Below, one piece after another: positions 59,687 through 64,000 of a stretch of 64,000 bases of DNA. Each line of letters opens with the position of its first letter. The first letter of the stretch is position 1. A model generated the notes under the pieces. The model saw only the letters and a program-made list of their open reading frames with translations, was not told the origin of the DNA and searched no databases. The stretch lies in NCBI RefSeq assembly GCF_036379515.1, contig NZ_DASVGN010000009.1, positions 70,108-134,107 on the forward strand, in the 5' to 3' direction. The position numbers were made by a program, and so were the translations under genes. The stretch is from Castellaniella sp036379515. GTDB lineage: Bacteria; Pseudomonadota; Gammaproteobacteria; Burkholderiales; Burkholderiaceae_B.

Positions 59687-61231
59687 CTATCGTTGGCGGG
59701 CCAGGGGATCGTAGTTCATCCGGCGACGCGCGATATCTCGATTGGGGGTTATATCCGTCATATCTGGCACGGGCTGCGCAAAGGTGATAGCCAGGGCGTC
59801 GCCGTCGTCGGGCGAAGCCAGGCCTCGCTTTTTCATCGTTTCTTTCTTTTCCAGCACAATCTGGTCGGTTGGCGAGAACCCGTATTCGATGCTTGTGAGA
59901 TCTGTAGCCACCATCTCGTCGCGGTCCAGGCACCCGGAAGACATCCATTCCCGCATGCGCCCCCACATCTCAGCGCGTTTGTTGAAGTACTTTCTCGGAT
60001 TGTCTGGCTTGGAACCGAACTGAACTTCGATGATATCAATCCCAAGCTGGCGCAGCCGATCAACCACGCCACCACCCACACCACCGCCATCCACAAACAC
60101 GACAACGTGATAGCCAGCGCCGCGAAGCAGGCCGACATGCTCGACCACACGTGCGGCGAGCTGCATCGTGTCCAGCCCCCTGTAGCGCAGAGGCTTGAAG
60201 GTCTTCGCGTCTCGACCAATGCGAGTGCGAATCACTGATTGGTCATCACCAAAACGGGCCACGTCCACACCGACCACGGCAGTATGGCCTCGAGTCTGCT
60301 GCGCAGGCGGCGCCCGGCTCATGGCTTCATCCACAACCTCGCGCGAGATGAACTGCATACTGGATGCGCGGGGAAAGACGCCACGCACCCGCACCCGCAC
60401 AAAGTCGCTGTCTTCTCCGTAGTCGTCGACCCACTCCTGAATCTGGGTCTTGTTTGTGATTTGCACCTGACGGCTATCGATTTGCTGGTGGTGCCAGCGG
60501 TGGCGTTGGCTGTTGAAGCACTCAAAGAACCGGCCCGTGTTGCGCGTAGGGTTCCCAAAGACGAACCACATGGGTTCCCCGTCCGTCATTCCGCCCTCTG
60601 CCACGTCCCATATCGCGTCTGGCACGGCGCTGGCCTCATCGAATATGTAAAACGGCGTGGAGCTAGCTGCGTGCAAGCCAGCGAATGATTCGCTGTTCTC
60701 TTCGCGGCAGGTCTGTGCGTCCAGACGCCACGATTCAGGGTACAGGTTGTGCACCATGCGCATGGCCCCGCGCCCCGTGGTGACTGTGAACCAATGGCCC
60801 GCTATGCAGCGCTTGGTCCACTTTGCAATTTCCGCCCAGGTCTTGCTCGCCAGCTGGTCGCTGGTGTTGGCCGTCACGACTCCCTTGCAGTGGGGGCGCG
60901 TGCACATGATCCAGTTGGCAAGCCAGGCCGTGATAGCCGACTTGCCGATCCCGTGGCCTGAGCTGGTAGCCTCACGAATCGGCATGACGGGCGCGGCACC
61001 ATCGAACGCGTTCTTGCGCACCTGCTGGCCAATTCTGTCAAGGAACTCGCACGCCCAAGCGTCAGGCCCATAGACCGAGTGGTACCGGTCCACCCAAGGC
61101 TTCTCAAGCTTGACTACCTGCAGGGCAGCATCGTGGCCCCAGTCGTACGCGTACATGACGAATCCCAGGGGATCATCGTAGAACCGGCCCATGTCCTGGG
61201 CCAGCATCATGTCGGGATCAATTTTCCGCAC
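59687..61231 (-). CDS. terL: Terminase large subunit (TerL)
   Basis: The 514-aa packaging motor. The ATPase has a Walker A-like GHGIGKSA, a Walker B region ending FYIFDEASAV, and a coupling FGNPTRNTGRF. The RNase-H-like nuclease has VGVDVARFGDD, VVVFVDGGGVGGGVVDRL and SPDDGDALAI. I took GTG 61231 (VRKIDPDMML) with AAGAAG upstream; the ATG at 61324 would overlap TerS by about 100 bases and add an arginine-rich shadow. ATG 61210 is another option. Confidence 0.9.
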   Translation of the reverse strand: MRKIDPDMMLAQDMGRFYDDPLGFVMYAYDWGHDAALQVVKLEKPWVDRYHSVYGPDAWACEFLDRIGQQVRKNAFDGAAPVMPIREATSSGHGIGKSAITAWLANWIMCTRPHCKGVVTANTSDQLASKTWAEIAKWTKRCIAGHWFTVTTGRGAMRMVHNLYPESWRLDAQTCREENSESFAGLHAASSTPFYIFDEASAVPDAIWDVAEGGMTDGEPMWFVFGNPTRNTGRFFECFNSQRHRWHHQQIDSRQVQITNKTQIQEWVDDYGEDSDFVRVRVRGVFPRASSMQFISREVVDEAMSRAPPAQQTRGHTAVVGVDVARFGDDQSVIRTRIGRDAKTFKPLRYRGLDTMQLAARVVEHVGLLRGAGYHVVVFVDGGGVGGGVVDRLRQLGIDIIEVQFGSKPDNPRKYFNKRAEMWGRMREWMSSGCLDRDEMVATDLTSIEYGFSPTDQIVLEKKETMKKRGLASPDDGDALAITFAQPVPDMTDITPNRDIARRRMNYDPLARQR

Positions 61232-61619
61232 TGCTTCGTCTTCTTGCCGCAATGATGGCCGACACCAGGCTTTCTGTCGCGCCCACCTCGATGCGTTCCT
61301 TGTAGAAGCCGGCTGCTTTGCCACGACTCTCTTCCGCCTTAATAGCGGGGCCGTACTGTTCCGCCTTTTCAGCAGCTATGCTCAGCTCCTCCAGGCGCTG
61401 GAGGTGACCTTCAAGCGTCATTTGGGCAGCCTCAACCACTGGTTTTCGCAGCTCCTGCAGCCTTACAGCAATCTTACGGTTTGACAACATCTGAGATGCG
61501 CGGACATTCACGCTTCCAGGGCTCATCTTGCTGGCGCTGTAGGCTCGCCGGTACGCCTCGCTGGCGTTTCCCGTCTCAATGTACTCTGTGCAGAAGGCCT
61601 CCTGTTTCTGAGTGAGCAT
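61218..61619 (-). CDS. terS: Terminase small subunit (TerS)
   Basis: A 133-aa DNA-recognition subunit. The N-terminal helix-turn-helix shows the family pattern LTQKQEAFCTEYIETGNASEAYRRAY, then SVNVRASQMLSNRKIAVRLQEL, and a helical oligomerisation region. ATG 61619 overlaps the previous stop (TGATG). It pairs with TerL immediately downstream. Confidence 0.9.
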   Translation of the reverse strand: MLTQKQEAFCTEYIETGNASEAYRRAYSASKMSPGSVNVRASQMLSNRKIAVRLQELRKPVVEAAQMTLEGHLQRLEELSIAAEKAEQYGPAIKAEESRGKAAGFYKERIEVGATESLVSAIIAARRRSSAEN

Positions 61620-61861
61620 CAGGAAACCCAACCGATCATTTTGAACTTAATCGAGACCTGCCCGCGCCGCCGGTACCGACAGATATCAGCAACACACGAC
61701 TTACTAACGTCAAACTTCTCGGCCAGCACCGTGTACGACATTCCTTCATCCTCGTGCAGGACACGAAGCATATCAACCTCGTGATTTGTGAGCCGCGCGC
61801 CGTGGTGATCCTCGCCGACGCGGTACCCGGATTCATTGACGCCAACAAGCCTCTTTTTCAT
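61619..61861 (-). CDS. Small helix-turn-helix DNA-binding protein
   Basis: An 80-aa protein. The segment LTNHEVDMLRVLHEDEGMSYTVLAEKFDVSKSCVADICRYRRRG (residues about 24-67) forms a resolvase/sigma-like HTH. It lies between the replication and packaging genes, a spot where late regulators often occur, so it is a candidate activator of the repeated late-gene motif. That link is a guess. Confidence 0.65.
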   Translation of the reverse strand: MKKRLVGVNESGYRVGEDHHGARLTNHEVDMLRVLHEDEGMSYTVLAEKFDVSKSCVADICRYRRRGQVSIKFKMIGWVS

Positions 61862-61864
61862 GAC

Positions 61865-62038
61865 CTAAGTTCTCGCAAAAAAATTGGGGTATCTCATGCG
61901 AATCCAGGCTGTTGCGTCCTCGATTGCTATCTGCCGACCAAGACGATTACCAGCGGTCGACACTTCCGCTGCCGCACGTAGCAGCGCTACAGCATCAGGA
62001 GGCAACAGACGGCACACATCCTCGTCGCGTAATCGCAC
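61865..62038 (-). CDS. Small phage protein, unknown function
   Basis: A 57-aa protein, (V/M)RLRDEDVCRLLPPDAV..., helical with a basic C-terminal IRMRYPNFFART. I took GTG 62038 because GGGAGGG ends eight bases upstream, within the VRR-NUC stop region; a longer frame to 62095 lies in the nuclease gene. No family is recognised. Confidence 0.55.
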   Translation of the reverse strand: MRLRDEDVCRLLPPDAVALLRAAAEVSTAGNRLGRQIAIEDATAWIRMRYPNFFART

Positions 62039-62039
62039 G

Positions 62040-62402
62040 TTAAAGCCCTCCCAGATAATCGATAATCGCGTCGCGCGCTTGCAACCACCCAACACAAACC
62101 ATGGCGGCGTAGCCCTGTTTGTTCAAATCTTCAATCCACTGTTTTTGGTCGGCAGATACACGCCCATTTTTCGGCGCCTTCAACTCTATCCAGAGGCCGT
62201 GTCGACCAAAGCGCGAGACCGGAAGAAGCAGGTCTGGTACCCCGGCGCGGACGCCTTGCGCCTTGAGTCGTGCGGCTTCGCGGATGTTGCGCCGGCCGCC
62301 GTTCGGGATGTGCAGCAGCAGAGCCAATTCCGGCGTGGTTTTGGACTGCAGCCTTGCCCAGCGGATCAATGCCGCCTGATGGTCGTCTTCGATGTGATTC
62401 AT
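62040..62402 (-). CDS. VRR-NUC domain nuclease
   Basis: A 120-aa PD-(D/E)XK nuclease of the VRR-NUC family. It shows IPNGGRRN near residue 33, the catalytic GVPDLLLP (Asp of the PD motif about residue 56) and WIELKAPKNG (E-x-K about 72-74). Stand-alone VRR-NUC proteins in phages are thought to act on DNA junctions or flaps in replication and recombination. It overlaps the P-like gene by four bases. Confidence 0.85.
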   Translation of the reverse strand: MNHIEDDHQAALIRWARLQSKTTPELALLLHIPNGGRRNIREAARLKAQGVRAGVPDLLLPVSRFGRHGLWIELKAPKNGRVSADQKQWIEDLNKQGYAAMVCVGWLQARDAIIDYLGGL

Positions 62403-63073
62403 GCGACCACCTCTTCACCCAATGCGCGCTTAGTCATCGTGACGGCAATTAATGCACGCCCTTCAGGATGCTCCAGGATCTTGCGTGCCCAAGCCTTCGG
62501 GTCACGCGGCTTTTCGATCGCAGCGGCGGCCATGGTCTTGATCCCGGCATCGGCCTGTTCGCTGCTGGCGGCGGGCTGGCCAGGAGCTGGCAGTGCTGCG
62601 GCTGGTATGGGAATCGGGTCCCAAACGCGTCTGGCAAGCTGCACGTCAAGTGCGGCTGAAAATCGGCTGCGAAGCGTCTGCCACGACTGGTTCAGCATGT
62701 CGTGCTGACCAATCTCGACAGCGGCCCAGTAAACGGCCGGATGGGGCCATGCGCCGATATCGCCTGCACGACGTTTTTGCACGCCAATCACGGCTGCACG
62801 AAACGCGATCTCTGGGTCCAGCCAGGGACGGCACAAGCGCATGAACTCCGGCAGAGACGGCACGTAGGGGCGGCTTCGGCAAGCCTGCAATCCCCGCGCA
62901 ATTTCATCGCCAGTGAAACCTGCAAATTCCTGTGCCCACGCTTGCGCCATCTGCGGCTTATCCAGGCCTTCCCACTGACGCATGAACGCAGTGCCGTAGA
63001 GCAGGTGCATGCGCTCGACGATCTTCGTGGCCCAGGCAAGCGGCAGCGGCTGCAAAGCGGTGTCTGTGGTCAT
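62399..63073 (-). CDS. Replication protein P-like helicase loader
   Basis: A 224-aa protein with lambda-P-type features: a WVL/FAGFTGDEIARGLQACRSRPYVPSLPEFMRLCRPW block and a central helical region (GAWPHPAVYWAAVEIGQHDMLNQSW). P proteins load host DnaB at the phage origin. It is directly downstream of, and overlaps by four bases, the O-like initiator gene. Confidence 0.78.
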   Translation of the reverse strand: MTTDTALQPLPLAWATKIVERMHLLYGTAFMRQWEGLDKPQMAQAWAQEFAGFTGDEIARGLQACRSRPYVPSLPEFMRLCRPWLDPEIAFRAAVIGVQKRRAGDIGAWPHPAVYWAAVEIGQHDMLNQSWQTLRSRFSAALDVQLARRVWDPIPIPAAALPAPGQPAASSEQADAGIKTMAAAAIEKPRDPKAWARKILEHPEGRALIAVTMTKRALGEEVVA

Positions 63074-63996
63074 CCTGCAATCCTCGCAAGTGGTGCGTTG
63101 GCGCTGCCCTTGGACAGCTCTTCATCGGCCCAGCGGGCCATTGCCTGGATCTGCGCGGCCTCTTCGGCGTAGCGATCCTGACGGCTTCGATTCCTGCTCG
63201 GCAGCACGCCCGCTGGTGAGGCTCGGATGGCGGCCACGATGGGCGCGAGGTACGCCGTGCCGATCGGCTGATCACTGCCGGTGGCCTTGCGTCTGGCCTT
63301 GGCTGTTTCCAGGGCCTGCAGAGCCTCGGCGTCGGACACGCCGTCTCTGGCCCAGGCCACGATGCGCCGGTCGTTGGGCACGGTTCGGGGGTCAGCACCG
63401 TTGCGTCGCAGCAGCACGGCGAGTTGCGTAGCACGCTTCGGGGCCTCGTCGGGGATTGCAGCCGGTGGTTCTGCTGGAGCTTCGGAAATTTCCGTTTTGG
63501 CAGGCGGCGCGGCAGGCGGTGCCTCGCGTACGCGCTCGCGCGGGGGAGATGCCGCCGCCGCTCCTTTGCTTTTTTCTGCTTCTGCTTCTGCTTCTGCTTC
63601 TGCTTCTGGTGCGTTGCCTTGCGTTGCATCGTCGTTGCATGCGTTGCCTTGCGTTGCATCGTGTTTTCTTTTCCGATGCTCCCGGCTACGTTCGGTGTTG
63701 GATTTCGCGCCTGTGGTGGGATTTCCGATGTCCTCCCTCTTAGGCTGACGCCTTTCCCAACCAGCTAGACGGCCATCGACGATGACGCGCTCCTGCATGG
63801 CGTCCAGCACCGCGCTGACGTCCTCTTCGTCGCAGTCCATGGCTGATGCGACGTCTTCAATGTTGACGTCCGCCACGCTGCCGCGATCATCAGCTTCGTT
63901 CGCTTCCAGCATCAGGTGCGTGAAGATCGCGATCACCAGAGCTCTAGGCTTGCCTGACTTGCGGGCAATCGTCTGCCATTTCGGGTCTGTGGTCAT
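63070..63996 (-). CDS. Phage replication initiator (O-like)
   Basis: A 308-aa protein. Residues about 1-90 form a winged-helix DNA-binding domain (WQTIARKSGKPRALVIAIFTHLMLEAN). A linker of repeats follows (DATQGNA twice, then (EA)n and a proline-rich stretch), then a C-terminal helical domain (QAMARWADEEL). The layout matches lambda O: DNA-binding head, repeat-rich middle, partner-binding tail. The ATG is four bases from the window edge; an upstream extension cannot be checked. Confidence 0.72.
   Translation of the reverse strand: MTTDPKWQTIARKSGKPRALVIAIFTHLMLEANEADDRGSVADVNIEDVASAMDCDEEDVSAVLDAMQERVIVDGRLAGWERRQPKREDIGNPTTGAKSNTERSREHRKRKHDATQGNACNDDATQGNAPEAEAEAEAEAEKSKGAAAASPPRERVREAPPAAPPAKTEISEAPAEPPAAIPDEAPKRATQLAVLLRRNGADPRTVPNDRRIVAWARDGVSDAEALQALETAKARRKATGSDQPIGTAYLAPIVAAIRASPAGVLPSRNRSRQDRYAEEAAQIQAMARWADEELSKGSANAPLARIAG
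63574..63608. repeat. Hexanucleotide tandem repeat (TTCTGC)n in the O-like gene
   Basis: Five perfect TTCTGC units plus a partial sixth, encoding an alternating Glu-Ala tract. Such tracts vary in copy number by slippage. They lie beside the 23-base direct repeats at 63610-63662. Confidence 0.85.
63610..63662. repeat. Two 23-base direct repeats at 30-base spacing, possible origin iterons
   Basis: Copies at 63610-63632 and 63640-63662 share TGCGTTGCCTTGCGTTGCAT and three more bases, and each holds two GCGTTGC cores. The 30-base period is about three helical turns. In lambdoid phages the origin iterons lie inside gene O, so this could be the prophage origin. Confidence 0.4.
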
Positions 63997-64000
63997 GTCA

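Larger units (their letters stand above)
34971..64000. mobile_element. Podovirus-type prophage (BPP-1-like), left end to window edge
   Basis: A continuous phage genome begins at the tRNA-Asn remnant and runs off the right edge. Genes are nearly all on the minus strand and ordered as replication, packaging, head, tail, ejection proteins, tail fibre, DGR and lysis, reading leftwards. There is no tail sheath, tape measure or baseplate set; tail tubular proteins and internal proteins indicate a short-tailed phage. Bbp16- and Bbp19-like proteins plus the DGR tie it to Bordetella phage BPP-1. The integrase, repressor and right attachment site are not in the window. No disrupted structural genes were seen, so it may be functional. 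Confidence 0.92.

Noticed and set aside
61232..61324. Upstream start of TerL
   Set aside because: It overlaps TerS by about 100 bases and adds only basic, low-complexity residues.

Overview
The window is high-GC DNA from a betaproteobacterium, most likely Burkholderiales/Alcaligenaceae (Bordetella, Achromobacter, Castellaniella or a relative). This rests on the gene families present: protocatechuate 4,5-cleavage genes, an ImuA/ImuB/DnaE2 cassette, and a prophage resembling Bordetella phage BPP-1. No 16S gene is in view, so the genus is an inference.

Bases 1-24041 are an aromatic-acid catabolic island. ligJ-ligK-ligI-ligA-ligB-ligC (185-5091) take protocatechuate by 4,5-ring cleavage through 2-pyrone-4,6-dicarboxylate and 4-oxalomesaconate to pyruvate and oxaloacetate. 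A complete branched-chain-amino-acid-type ABC importer follows (5152-9781). Next come a 3-hydroxybenzoate 4-monooxygenase (mobA-like, a source of protocatechuate), an FAD oxidoreductase, and a second substrate-binding protein closely related to the first. A LysR regulator (14538-15491, minus) diverges from a benzoylformate decarboxylase and aldehyde dehydrogenase pair. A DctQ/DctM/DctP TRAP importer follows. On the opposite strand lie an AEC-type transporter and a BenE benzoate transporter. Read together, (hydroxy)benzoylformate could pass through the aldehyde to (hydroxy)benzoate and then to protocatechuate; this linkage is inferred.

Bases 24038-34797 are general chromosome: a degenerate EAL-HDOD protein, a PLP aminotransferase, the SOS mutagenesis cassette imuA-imuB-dnaE2 with a LexA box, a dual CDGSH iron-sulfur protein, a chemoreceptor and a YchJ-like protein.

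From 34971 to the right edge is a podovirus-type prophage integrated at a tRNA-Asn gene; only the 3' half of that tRNA is present at the left junction. Almost every phage gene is on the minus strand. From right to left they are: O-like and P-like replication genes, VRR-NUC nuclease, small regulators, TerS, TerL, GNAT protein, portal, Bbp19-like protein, scaffold, major capsid, Bbp16-like cement, tail tubular proteins, internal/ejection proteins (including a 2443-aa polyvalent protein), tail fibre, diversity-generating retroelement, and lysis genes. The integrase and repressor are presumably beyond position 64000.

The standout is a complete diversity-generating retroelement (DGR). The tail fibre ends in a 104-bp variable repeat (38784-38887). 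This is followed by avd (38344-38742), a template repeat (38238-38341) and a reverse transcriptase (37118-38095). VR and TR differ at 8 positions, and all 8 are adenines in the template on the coding strand, which is the signature of adenine-specific mutagenic retrohoming. A second observation is a 13-base motif that recurs four times between late genes, always with a TAnnnT hexamer 14 bases downstream; it may be a phage-specific promoter.
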